From NCBI GenBank assembly GCA_963545565.1, contig CAUUJV010000006.1, positions 1 to 64,000 on the forward strand: a stretch of 64,000 nt of DNA, in the 5' to 3' direction. A program made the position numbers and the translations under genes. This DNA is from CAUUJV01 sp963545565 (lineage in GTDB: Bacteria > Actinomycetota > Actinomycetes > Actinomycetales > Bifidobacteriaceae). Shown in pieces: positions 23,098 through 31,603 of this stretch. Position 1 is the first letter of the stretch, and every line of letters starts with the position of its first letter. The notes under the pieces are model-generated. The model did no database searches. It saw nothing but the letters and a program-made list of their open reading frames with translations, and was not told the DNA's origin.

Positions 23098-25055
23098 CGT
23101 TTCTGAGGTTGGAATCGTGTGATAACCACGTCTTTATAAGTTACTTCATGATTATTGTTGACCATGCTGTGCTTTAAGAAGTTCGTATCATCGCGTTCTG
23201 GAAAGTCAAAACGCTGCAATGAGCCGCGGGACTCATGGCGCTGGGACGCGCTATCGAGCATCGCATAAGCAACGGCCAATAGATTTCGTACTTCAAGGAT
23301 GGAAGTGAGCTCCTGATTAAACGCTGCAGAATCAGAGCTGCTTACTAGAGCGTTTGCACGCGGTATATATGATTCTTCGATAATTGAAATCGCTTTATCA
23401 ATTGATTCCTGAGTACAGCGAACTGCGAAGCTCGTCTCCATCATTGCGCCCAGATCTGCCATGAGCTTGTATGGGTTATCTGACTTATTATTATTCAGCT
23501 CTTCGTTTACTTCTGCATGTGCATCCGCTTCTACGTCTGCTTTTGTATCTTCAGTATTGAGTGTAAGAAGCGCTTTAATTGCAGCTTTCCGCTGTTTTTT
23601 TATAGTTTCAATCACAGATTCGGCTTTATTTTCCAAATTAGGTGCAGATTCATAAGATTCATCAGAGTCAGAGTGAGATTCAGAATCAGAAGCCCAATTT
23701 TTGAATGCACTATGACCAGCGCGAGTTCCGAATACACATGCATCGAGGAGTGAGTTAGCCCCTAAACGATTTGCTCCGTGAACGCTCACGCATGAGCATT
23801 CTCCAGCGGCGTAAAGTCCTTTGACTATGTGCTGCTCACCGTTAGTGTATGCGTACACTTCGCCGTTAGTTGTGATTGGGATACCTCCCATAGTGTAATG
23901 GGCTGTTGGTTTTACAGGAACAAACTCGGTGTGAGGGTTGCGGCCAGCATAGCGCCGAATAATGCTGACAACTTCCGGTAATTTTTCTTCTAGAATATCG
24001 TCATCAATTTCAGTTAAATCAAGCCACACACAATCACGAGGCCCAGTTGGATCTAAAGGATCAGCCACACCGCGGCCTTCATCTATTTCGGCCATAATGG
24101 AGCGAGTAACAACGTCGCGAGCAGCAAGATCTGCCTGATGGGGAGCGTAGCGCTTCATAAATGCTTCGCCCTGACTATTACGCAAAATCCCGCCTTCTCC
24201 ACGTGAAGCTTCCGACAGTAGAATCCCAGTGTGAGCTAAACCAGTTGGATGGAATTGCATGAACTCGATATCTTCAAGTTGAAGACCAGCATTGAGAACC
24301 AGACCCATTCCATCTCCGGTTAAATCCCAAGAATTAGAGGTCGTATAGAATAGTCTGCCAGCACCGCCCGTTGCCAGCACTACACGTGCACTATTGAGTG
24401 CATGAATATCACCGCTATGGGTATCGAGAACAATAACTCCATTCACATAAGAGTCTTCGTTATAATCGTTTTTGCTGTCAGAGTTTTTTTGCGAGTCACC
24501 ATGAGAAAGAACTAAGTCAGTTACATACCATTCTTCGGCAAATTGCACTCCTTCTTGAACGCATTGCTGCCACAGTGAATGGAGAATCTGGTGTCCAATG
24601 CGATCTGCGGCGTAAGCGGTTCTTCGAACAGGCTTTTCGCCAAATTCGCTGGTATGACCGCCAAAACGACGTTGTGCAATATGCCCATCACTACGACGTG
24701 AAAAAGCTACTCCGTCGTGCTCAAGACGAATAACCGTCTGAGCAGCTTCACGTGCAAGGATTTCTGCGGCATCCTGATCTGCCAGCCAATCGCTTCCCTT
24801 AATAGTGTCAAAGAAATGCCAATCCCACTGATCTTTTTCTTCATTACCAAGGCTTGCGGCAATTCCGCCTTCTGCAGAGCCTGTGTGAGACCTTAAAGCT
24901 TGAAGCTTTGAAATGACGAGCACATTTGGCTTGTGCGGAAGCAATTCGGCAGACTTCTTACATGAGCGCAAGAACTCAAGAACCGTTGACAATCCTGCTG
25001 CTCCAGCTCCTACAACAATAAGGTCATAATCTTTGAGAATAGTAGTGGGACTCAT
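23088..25055 (-). CDS. frdA: Fumarate reductase/succinate dehydrogenase flavoprotein subunit
   Basis: This protein of about 655 residues binds FAD and interconverts fumarate and succinate. Features in order: dinucleotide fold DYDLIVVGAGAAGLSTVLEFL; SHTGSAEGGIAASLGN with the His that takes covalent FAD; FGGHTSEFGEKPVRRTAYAADRIGHQIL; QFHPTGLAHTGILLSEASRGEGGILRNSQGEAFMKRYAP; and the active-site region DLAARDVVTRSI and TAHYTMGGIPI. GECSCVSVHGANRLGANSLLDACVFG closes the FAD domain. An acidic, Ser-rich insertion of about 60 residues follows (around DSESHSDSDESYESAPN). ATG at 25055 was chosen over an upstream TTG at 25085. It faces ogt divergently. Without an anchor gene nearby it may be a soluble form. 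Confidence 0.9.
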   Translation of the reverse strand: MSPTTILKDYDLIVVGAGAAGLSTVLEFLRSCKKSAELLPHKPNVLVISKLQALRSHTGSAEGGIAASLGNEEKDQWDWHFFDTIKGSDWLADQDAAEILAREAAQTVIRLEHDGVAFSRRSDGHIAQRRFGGHTSEFGEKPVRRTAYAADRIGHQILHSLWQQCVQEGVQFAEEWYVTDLVLSHGDSQKNSDSKNDYNEDSYVNGVIVLDTHSGDIHALNSARVVLATGGAGRLFYTTSNSWDLTGDGMGLVLNAGLQLEDIEFMQFHPTGLAHTGILLSEASRGEGGILRNSQGEAFMKRYAPHQADLAARDVVTRSIMAEIDEGRGVADPLDPTGPRDCVWLDLTEIDDDILEEKLPEVVSIIRRYAGRNPHTEFVPVKPTAHYTMGGIPITTNGEVYAYTNGEQHIVKGLYAAGECSCVSVHGANRLGANSLLDACVFGTRAGHSAFKNWASDSESHSDSDESYESAPNLENKAESVIETIKKQRKAAIKALLTLNTEDTKADVEADAHAEVNEELNNNKSDNPYKLMADLGAMMETSFAVRCTQESIDKAISIIEESYIPRANALVSSSDSAAFNQELTSILEVRNLLAVAYAMLDSASQRHESRGSLQRFDFPERDDTNFLKHSMVNNNHEVTYKDVVITRFQPQKRSY

Positions 25056-25119
25056 GCTTTTGATTGTGCCACAGTGGCGTAACAACGCGCGTTATGCTGA
25101 AGGGTAGTAGAGTAGAGAC

Positions 25120-25491
25120 ATGAGCAATAGTGAAGTACATGTGAATATGGATTTGCCGTTTAATCAGCGCGTTTACGAAGTAGTCCAGCAAATTCCTCAG
25201 GGATATGTTCTTACATATGGTCAAGTAGCTAGCCTCATAGGTTCTCCTCGCTCTGCGAGACTCGTAGGATATGCCCTCCACTCTAATCCAGCAGAGGGGG
25301 TTATTCCATGTCATCGCGTTGTATTCCGTGATGGGTCATTAGCTCCGGGTTTTGCTTTTGGTGGTCCGAATGCTCAACTTAAATTGCTAAAAAATGAAGG
25401 ATGTACACTGGTTCATGTCGATGCTGATGCAGAGCTTGCAGGTGCACCAGAGTGGAAAGTTGATCTTTCACGATGCCAGTGGAAAGTTTAG
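25120..25491 (+). CDS. MGMT-family DNA alkyltransferase domain protein
   Basis: The 123-residue protein consists only of the C-terminal DNA-binding domain of O6-alkylguanine-DNA alkyltransferases: FNQRVYEVVQQIPQGYVLTYGQVASLIGSPRSARLVGYALHSNP, then IPCHRVVFRDGSLAPGFAFGG. The acceptor Cys is present in PCHRV, unlike alkyltransferase-like (Atl) proteins, where Trp or Ala replaces it. It could repair alkylated guanine directly, or act as a short form that flags lesions for excision repair. The usual N-terminal domain of Ogt/Ada is missing. It converges with dprA, 15 bases apart. Confidence 0.85.
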   Translation: MSNSEVHVNMDLPFNQRVYEVVQQIPQGYVLTYGQVASLIGSPRSARLVGYALHSNPAEGVIPCHRVVFRDGSLAPGFAFGGPNAQLKLLKNEGCTLVHVDADAELAGAPEWKVDLSRCQWKV

Positions 25492-25506
25492 TCAGAATTG
25501 AGAGGT

Positions 25507-26730
25507 TTAACCTGAGCAGAGAAGTTTAGTCTGAGCTAACTCACTATTGTTTGAAGATTCCTTATTTTTCGCATGATTATCAAGCTCAAACTGATCGATA
25601 TTACTTGCATCACAGAGAAGCTCAGCGCGATGTTCCATGAGCAAATTATTGCATCCAATATTTGTAGGACTGTTGATATCTCCTGGAACTGCATAAACAG
25701 TACGAAGAATCTCCACCGCCCACCGTGCAGTATTCAGCGCACCTGACTGCCGGCGTGCTTGAATGATTGCAGTACAAAATCCGAGTGCTGCGATAATCCT
25801 ATTTCTTTCCAAAAAGCGGTGCTTCTCTGGCACTGTTCCAGGAGGAAGCTCACTGATGAGCACACCACCGTGCTTCAATATTTGCTCAAAAAGTTTTTCA
25901 TTTCTCCTCGGGCCCCGTAAATCAAGCCCACCCGCAATAACAGCAATAGTTCCACCCCTATCAAATTCCTGAATATTTCCAAATTCATCCACAATCTTGG
26001 TAGGAGAGTCAAGAGCACTTAAAGCTCCCCAATGTGCAGCAGCATCAATACCGACTGCGCCACCAGAAACAATGACATGTCCGCGTGACACACATTCTCG
26101 GGCAAGAGTAAATGCCGTTGCTTCTCCAGATTCACTAGCATTTCGAGATCCAACAATTGCAAGAGGCTTATCACATTTAGTGAGTATTTTTGGGTTGCCT
26201 TCACCCCATATGCACAGCGGTGGGAACTCCTCATCAAGCTTTGTTAGCTCATTGATAGAACGTGGCCATGCAGAATCGTGCGGAGTAATAATCCAATATT
26301 GACCATCACGTGTAAATTGTTTTTCCCAACGTCTCCAATCTACAGGCAGCAGAGATTTGAAGCGGTAAGACCACGCGATAAGATGCTGATTAAAAATTTT
26401 TCGAATAGTATCTGCTCTCTTAGAGTGATATTTTTCAATAACTCTTTCAAACGCTCTCTGAAGTTCTTTATATGATTGACTATCCTTATAAGGTGATGTG
26501 AAGAGCGGTGGTTGGCTATTCTTTTGGGCTTCTTTTACTTCTTTTTTATTTGCTCGCTGAAGTGTCTGCAAATCTGTATTTGCTGGTAGGAAGGAACTCA
26601 GTTCTTCCAAATACGAGACCATTGTTATAACATTAATCTTTTGCTCTAATAGACAGTACATGAAGTAGTCATACCCATCGCAAGCGAAAACAAGTGCAGA
26701 TCGTGCAATTGATTGTCGAGACTGATACAT
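25507..26730 (-). CDS. dprA: DNA processing protein DprA
   Basis: The 407-residue protein loads RecA on incoming single-stranded DNA during transformation. The Rossmann-like core shows LAIVGSRNASESGEATAFTLARECVSRGHVIVSGGAVGIDAAAHWGAL, then GGTIAVIAGGLDLRGPRRNEKLFEQI, GVLISELPPGTVPEKHRFLERNRIIAAL and the GALNTARWAVEILRTVYAVPGDINSPTNIGCNNLL ending. The N-terminal 170 residues form a poorly conserved helical region. It is the third gene of the yraN–comM–dprA run, 24 bases after comM, an arrangement common to many bacteria. Confidence 0.93.
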   Translation of the reverse strand: MYQSRQSIARSALVFACDGYDYFMYCLLEQKINVITMVSYLEELSSFLPANTDLQTLQRANKKEVKEAQKNSQPPLFTSPYKDSQSYKELQRAFERVIEKYHSKRADTIRKIFNQHLIAWSYRFKSLLPVDWRRWEKQFTRDGQYWIITPHDSAWPRSINELTKLDEEFPPLCIWGEGNPKILTKCDKPLAIVGSRNASESGEATAFTLARECVSRGHVIVSGGAVGIDAAAHWGALSALDSPTKIVDEFGNIQEFDRGGTIAVIAGGLDLRGPRRNEKLFEQILKHGGVLISELPPGTVPEKHRFLERNRIIAALGFCTAIIQARRQSGALNTARWAVEILRTVYAVPGDINSPTNIGCNNLLMEHRAELLCDASNIDQFELDNHAKNKESSNNSELAQTKLLCSG

Positions 26731-26754
26731 GATTTTTTCATACCCCCTACATGT

Positions 26755-28356
26755 TTATAGATGTGAATTAATGCGTAGACTAAGTGCCTCATCTACGTCT
26801 TCAGATGTTGGAGAAGTGTGACCGGCTAAATCTGCAATAGTCCACGCAAGGCGCAAAGACCTATCAACTCCTCGCATAGTGAGTTGAGAATTGCTGAGTG
26901 CTGTAGTTATAGAGGCTTGTGCACTCGCGGAAGTGTTGGCACGTAACCATTCTCCAGTAGCATCGCGGTTTGCAGTCCAATGTAATTTTGAATACCGATC
27001 TTGAGCTGCTTGCCGCGCATGGATTACTCTGCTTTGAATATCATGAGTTGATTCACAGTCTTGTGAAGAATAATGGGATTTATAATTTTCTAATGCTTGT
27101 GGATTTCTGACTTCTATTCGGATATCGATTCTGTCAAGAATTGGCCCAGATAGCTTGCTCCAGTATCGTGACCTTTGCAAAGGTGTGCACGTGCATTTAC
27201 TCCCATCAGACCAGTTATATCCACATGGACAAGGGTTCGCAGCCATAATAAGTTGGAATTGGGCAGGGTAGTGAGTAAAACTTTTGGCTCTCGAAAGACT
27301 TACTACTCCGCTTTCTAAGGGTTCTCGTAAGGCTTGCAATGCTTTTGTTGAGAATTCTGGTGCCTCATCCATAAAAAGAACTCCACGATGAGCCCGAGTT
27401 ATTGCTCCAGGCTGTGCAACACCTACGCCTCCTCCTATAAGAGCTGGAATTGAAGACGTATGGTGTGGAGCCTCGAATGGTGGAATATCGCTAATCCCAT
27501 ACTTTTTCAGCATGCCACACACAGAGCGAATGGAAGCAACCTCAAGCTGCTCATCGTGGTTGAGTGGAGGAAGAATTCCGCATAAGCGAGTTGCCAGCAT
27601 GGTTTTTCCTGATCCTGGAGGCCCACTCATAAGCATGTGGTGAGCTCCTGCTGCCGCTATCTCCAATGCTCTCTTCGTGTGAGAGTGGCCAATAACTTGA
27701 TTCATATCTAGTATGTGATGATCGTAATCTGTTAGTGAGCCTAGAGAAGAGTGTGATAGGGCATGGGGTGGTGCAAATTCAGAATTATCAGCTGAATCTT
27801 CGATAGTTTGCGCATAATTCCACCACTCACTCTCGATGCGATGTGTGCCGCCTAAAGCTGTGATGAGTTCACCGATATGCCTAATTGGGATAATCTGAAT
27901 TTTTGAAACAAGAGCTGCTTCTTCACGATTTTCATATGGAATAAATGCTCGCGTAATACCGACGGATTGAGCGTGTATCAGGATAGGAAGAATCCCATTA
28001 ACTGGTCGAACAGTTCCATCTAAGTTGAGTTCACCGAGCACGAGTGATTCCTCAAGACTGCGCGAATCAATAAAACCACTAGCGCTCATAATGCATGCAG
28101 CTATTGCTAAATCGTATGAAGATCCACTTTTTGGCAGAGAAGCAGGAGATAAGTTAACAGTTACTCGAGTTTGAGGCCATCGAAATCCTGTGACGCAGCA
28201 TGCGGTTCGAACTCTTTCGCGAGCTTCATTGAGTGCAGTATCTGGTAAACCAATAATTGAAAAATGGGGAAGGCCAGGCGCAACAAAGGCTTGAAGCTTT
28301 ACAACGTAAGCTTTCATTCCCACAAGTGTGATTGCGAGCGCATTGCCAATCCTCAT
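26755..28356 (-). CDS. comM: ComM/YifB-family AAA+ helicase
   Basis: This 533-residue protein has an N-terminal Lon-protease-like domain (GLPDTALNEARERVRTACCVTGFRWPQTRVTVNLSPASLPKSGSSYDLAIA) and a Mg-chelatase-type AAA+ domain. That domain has Walker A GPPGSGKTMLATRL and Walker B region GVLFMDEAPEF, followed by ANPCPCGYNW with a Cys-rich insert. ComM is a branch-migration helicase that helps integrate transforming DNA. The start overlaps the yraN stop by 4 bases. The C-terminal domain reads SQLTMRGVDRSLRLAWTIADLAG. Confidence 0.93.
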   Translation of the reverse strand: MRIGNALAITLVGMKAYVVKLQAFVAPGLPHFSIIGLPDTALNEARERVRTACCVTGFRWPQTRVTVNLSPASLPKSGSSYDLAIAACIMSASGFIDSRSLEESLVLGELNLDGTVRPVNGILPILIHAQSVGITRAFIPYENREEAALVSKIQIIPIRHIGELITALGGTHRIESEWWNYAQTIEDSADNSEFAPPHALSHSSLGSLTDYDHHILDMNQVIGHSHTKRALEIAAAGAHHMLMSGPPGSGKTMLATRLCGILPPLNHDEQLEVASIRSVCGMLKKYGISDIPPFEAPHHTSSIPALIGGGVGVAQPGAITRAHRGVLFMDEAPEFSTKALQALREPLESGVVSLSRAKSFTHYPAQFQLIMAANPCPCGYNWSDGSKCTCTPLQRSRYWSKLSGPILDRIDIRIEVRNPQALENYKSHYSSQDCESTHDIQSRVIHARQAAQDRYSKLHWTANRDATGEWLRANTSASAQASITTALSNSQLTMRGVDRSLRLAWTIADLAGHTSPTSEDVDEALSLRINSHL

Positions 28357-28766
28357 AATTCAATCCCTTGTATATGTTCGATAGTTGTATTTGTGCTATC
28401 GACTTTTTCATTGAATTTCCAACTTGGACGCACACTTAAACTAAGAGCATCGAGTCGGCATGGATGATGTGAGATATGTGGATGCTCATTGCGCATCCAC
28501 ACGTAAGCACTTTTACGAATCTTTGCTATTTTCACAGGAGTAATAGCATCTATTCCAGTGCCGAAATTTTTTGAGCTGCGAGTTTTAACTTCTAGAAAAA
28601 CAATGGATGATGATGTATCTAGTGCAATTATGTCAATTTCACCATATCTACAGCGCCAATTTACGTCTAAAATTGTCCAGCCTAGATTTTCGCAGATATA
28701 CTTTTGGGCGTACTCTTCGCCGAGCTTGCCAAGTGTTGCGCGGGATTTCTCTACTAACATATTCAT
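28353..28766 (-). CDS. yraN: YraN/UPF0102 family endonuclease-like protein
   Basis: This 137-residue protein fits the UPF0102 family with a restriction-endonuclease-like fold. It reads LGKLGEEYAQKYICENLGWTILDVNWRCRYGEIDIIALDTSSSIVFLEVKTRSS, giving the E-x-D...E-x-K nuclease-type motif (GEIDII, FLEVKTR). The biochemical role of the family is unsettled; linkage with comM and dprA suggests DNA metabolism. It is first in the operon and translationally coupled to comM. The initiator may be either of two Met codons (28766 or 28760). Confidence 0.88.
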   Translation of the reverse strand: MNMLVEKSRATLGKLGEEYAQKYICENLGWTILDVNWRCRYGEIDIIALDTSSSIVFLEVKTRSSKNFGTGIDAITPVKIAKIRKSAYVWMRNEHPHISHHPCRLDALSLSVRPSWKFNEKVDSTNTTIEHIQGIEL

Positions 28767-28887
28767 GCTTCAAGATTGACAAATAATGAATGCGAGTGGC
28801 AAGAGAAATTAGAAATGTGGTCGAATGTGGATAAGTAAAAATACTCAACGACTGCTATAAATCAGCATATACTGGGCGTGATTGGCA

Positions 28888-28924
28888 TAAAAAAGCTGCA
28901 TTCATAAAATGCAGCTCAAAAAAG
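28888..28924 (-). terminator. Bidirectional-looking terminator downstream of the pyridoxamine kinase gene
   Basis: AGCTGCAT (28894–28901) pairs with ATGCAGCT (28909–28916). A run of A's on the left side gives U's on the minus strand, and A's on the right serve the plus strand poorly, so it mainly ends minus-strand transcription. Confidence 0.8.
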
Positions 28925-28953
28925 GTAAAAGCTAAAGCCTCTTCTATATTTAG

Positions 28954-29832
28954 TTATGCTTCAACTAGAGCGGTCATCTGATTGAGAACAAGTTCAAAGC
29001 TGACACCACGTTCCTCAAAATGAGGCTGATCACGAGTAGAAATCATGGCAGAACGCACGAACTCTCCAGCAATCTGAGCAGATTCATTCAGTGAGCGGCC
29101 AGCCATTACGGCTCCACAGAGTGCAGAGGCAAAAGCATCGCCTGTGCCATGAATCATATAGGGGAGCTTTTCATGGCTGAGCTCAATTTTATCCGTCACG
29201 CCGGCATCCGCACTAACAACATAGTTGCGTAAGAATCCATCCTCGCGATCAATTCCTTTAAGTACCACGTTGTGAGCCCCAAGATTGAGAAGAGCCTGAA
29301 GAACTTCGTCAACTTGATTATCAGTGAGGTTCTGACCGCGATATTCTTGACCAGTTAGAATGGAAGCTTCCGTCAAATTTGGCATAAGAATATCCGCTCC
29401 AACGGCTAAGCGCCCCATAGCATCACACATTTCCTGCGTGTATGTTGGATACATCTGGCCGCCATCACCCATCACAGGATCCACAAGGTGCAGAACGGAA
29501 GGATATTCTTCATAAAGTCGTTCAACAAGGCCAACCTGCTCTGCACTTCCCATAAAGCCGGAATATACTGCGTCTAACTCAACGTTTTCTTTACGCCATG
29601 CATCCAAATAGCCCGACAAAATATCAGTGGTGTCGTGGAAAGTAAAAACTTCATAGCGCGTGTGCGCAGAGAACAAGCCGGTTGGGACAGGGCAAACATC
29701 ACAGCCTGCGGCAGAGAGAATTGGGATAGCGGCTGTCAGCGAGCATTTTCCGTAGCCACACATATCGTGCACTGCGGCCACTCGGGGAATATATGAGGGT
29801 GTGCGGTTATAGAGCGAAATATTCGTACTCAT
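28954..29832 (-). CDS. Pyridoxamine/pyridoxal kinase (PfkB-like)
   Basis: The 292-residue ribokinase-fold protein phosphorylates vitamin B6 forms to make pyridoxal phosphate. It opens VAAVHDMCGYGKCSLTAAIPILSAAGCDVCPVPTGLFSAHT and has AVYSGFMGS, LVDPVMGDGGQMYP, DILMPNLTEASILTG, and HGTGDAFASALCGAVMAGRS near the end, where Asp of GTGD is the catalytic base. The close match to PdxY/PdxK proteins of anaerobes supports the call, although the related HMP kinase ThiD has a similar fold. An AAAGGA site lies upstream of the ATG. PLP supply fits the PLP enzymes malY and metY here. Confidence 0.85.
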   Translation of the reverse strand: MSTNISLYNRTPSYIPRVAAVHDMCGYGKCSLTAAIPILSAAGCDVCPVPTGLFSAHTRYEVFTFHDTTDILSGYLDAWRKENVELDAVYSGFMGSAEQVGLVERLYEEYPSVLHLVDPVMGDGGQMYPTYTQEMCDAMGRLAVGADILMPNLTEASILTGQEYRGQNLTDNQVDEVLQALLNLGAHNVVLKGIDREDGFLRNYVVSADAGVTDKIELSHEKLPYMIHGTGDAFASALCGAVMAGRSLNESAQIAGEFVRSAMISTRDQPHFEERGVSFELVLNQMTALVEA

Positions 29833-30177
29833 TTTATCGGTTTCCTTTTGCTAATTACAAAGTTGAACAAAGTTGAAATTAAACAATATTGGTTAGCATT
29901 TGTAGTGATTCTACCTCTGAAGTGGTATGCACCATCGTACTAGTTCATTATTACAGGAAGATTCGCATAAATTCAAATGTTTTCAACGCTTTATAGAACG
30001 TCATAAGTAAAGGCAATATCGAATTTGCGTGTGTGGGCTTGCAGATAGGCTTACGTGCTCGTATGGTCAAAAACTAGTGATTATCAGACTCAATGCTTAT
30101 CCGCACAGCCAGAGTAATCAACATAACGAAAACCAGCAGATGCACAAACATATGTGCAAAAGAATTGAGGAGCTATT
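29833..30177 (+). other. 345-bp intergenic region upstream of metY
   Basis: This region separates divergent genes. It contains a tandem ACAAAGTTGA repeat close to the kinase start, and an inverted repeat TGCACA/TGTGCA with a 6-base loop (30141–30146, 30153–30158) just before the GAGGAG ribosome site of metY. That hairpin could be an operator or a translational control element. I could not fit it to a known SAM riboswitch. No coding potential was recognised. Confidence 0.45.
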
Positions 30178-31488
30178 ATGGCAGAGCAAAAGTATCATTT
30201 TGAGACACTGCAGTTGCATGTTGGTCAAGAAGAGGCAGACTCAGCAACGGATGCGCGCGCAGTCCCGATTTATCAGACCACTGCATTTGTATTCCACGAC
30301 TTTGACCATGCAGAAGCTCGATTTAATCTTTCTGATTCCGGTAACATCTATGGGCGCCTAACTAACTCTACTCAGGGCGTTTTTGAAGACCGTATCGCTG
30401 CTCTTGAAGGTGGCACTGCTGGTCTCGCTGTGGCTTCTGGTGCTTCGGCAGTTCATTATGCAATTCGCAACATCACTCAGACTGGTGACCACATTGTTGC
30501 TGCAAAGAATATTTACGGTGGCACCTACAATCTGTTGCGCCATACCATTCCTCGCGATGGTATTACAACAACGTTTGTTGATCCTCACGACCCACAGAAT
30601 TTTGAAGATGCAATTCAAGAAAATACTAAGCTTTTCTTCTTCGAAACCTTTGGTAATCCAAATGCAGACTTAGTTGATTTCGAAGCTATTTCTGAGATTG
30701 CTCACCGCCACAATATTCCTGTGATTGTGGATAACACTTTTGCAACTCCTTATCTTTTCCGTCCACTGGAGCACGGCGCAGACATTGTTGTGCACTCTGC
30801 AACAAAGTTCATTGGTGGCCACGGCACAGCACTTGGTGGTGTAATCGTTGAAGGCGGAAACTTTGACTGGGCTGCAGTTCCAGGAAAGTTCCCAACCTTG
30901 ACTGAGCCAGACCCTAGCTACCACGGCATCAATTTCTACGAGGCACTCGGCCCAGTAGCATTTGTTACACGCGTTCGTGCAATCCTTTTGCGAGATACAG
31001 GTGCAACGCTTGCACCACTCAATGCGTTCTTGCTCTTGCAGGGCACAGAAACTTTGTCTCTGCGTGTTGAGCGACACACTGAGAACGCTTTGAAAGTTAT
31101 TGACTATTTGAAGACTGTTCCAGAAGTTGAGTCCATCAGCCATCCTTCTATTGAGGGCCGCGCAGACCATGATTTGTACACAAAGTACTTCCCGAATGGC
31201 GCAGGCTCTATCTTTACCTTCGACATCAAGGGTGGAAAGGACGCTGCCCGTGTATTCATCAATAACTTGAAGCTATTCTCCCTTCTTGCAAATGTTGCAG
31301 ATGTAAAGAGTCTTGTTGTTCACCCAGCATCCACCACTCACTCTCAGGAAAACGAGGAGGAACTTAAAGATCAGGGCATTAACCAAGGCACAATTCGTCT
31401 TTCAATTGGTACTGAATACATCGATGATATTATCGACGATTTGAAGAATGGTTTTGAAGCAGTTCGTGAATCTGGACTTGCTCAGTAA
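30178..31488 (+). CDS. metY: O-acetylhomoserine sulfhydrylase-type PLP enzyme
   Basis: This 436-residue Cys/Met-metabolism PLP enzyme makes homocysteine from O-acetylhomoserine and sulfide, or performs the related aminocarboxypropyl transfer. It reads FETLQLHVGQEEADSATDARAVPIYQTTAFVFHDFDHAEARF, ALEGGTAGLAVASGASAV, and the PLP-lysine region DIVVHSATKFIGGHGTALGG. The C-terminus holds SLVVHPASTTHSQ and GTIRLSIGTEYIDDIIDDL. The length and the long insert before the lysine region favour MetY over cystathionine gamma-synthase (about 380 residues). A strong GAGGAG site precedes the ATG. Confidence 0.92.
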   Translation: MAEQKYHFETLQLHVGQEEADSATDARAVPIYQTTAFVFHDFDHAEARFNLSDSGNIYGRLTNSTQGVFEDRIAALEGGTAGLAVASGASAVHYAIRNITQTGDHIVAAKNIYGGTYNLLRHTIPRDGITTTFVDPHDPQNFEDAIQENTKLFFFETFGNPNADLVDFEAISEIAHRHNIPVIVDNTFATPYLFRPLEHGADIVVHSATKFIGGHGTALGGVIVEGGNFDWAAVPGKFPTLTEPDPSYHGINFYEALGPVAFVTRVRAILLRDTGATLAPLNAFLLLQGTETLSLRVERHTENALKVIDYLKTVPEVESISHPSIEGRADHDLYTKYFPNGAGSIFTFDIKGGKDAARVFINNLKLFSLLANVADVKSLVVHPASTTHSQENEEELKDQGINQGTIRLSIGTEYIDDIIDDLKNGFEAVRESGLAQ

Positions 31489-31524
31489 CTTAGTAATAAT
31501 TTAGTAATCGGTAGATAAAATTCA

Positions 31525-31565
31525 TGGCCGGATTCCATCACAGGGGGAGTTCGGCCAATTTTTTT
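31525..31565 (+). terminator. Rho-independent terminator after metY
   Basis: TGGCCG (31525–31530) pairs with CGGCCA (31552–31557), followed by a run of seven T's. Confidence 0.75.
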
Positions 31566-31603
31566 CGAGCATTAACCCTAAAACAATAATAAACTCAACA
31601 AAA

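Noticed and set aside
29833..30177. SAM riboswitch before metY
   Set aside because: I could not fit the helices or conserved core of any SAM-riboswitch class by eye, so only the small hairpin is reported.
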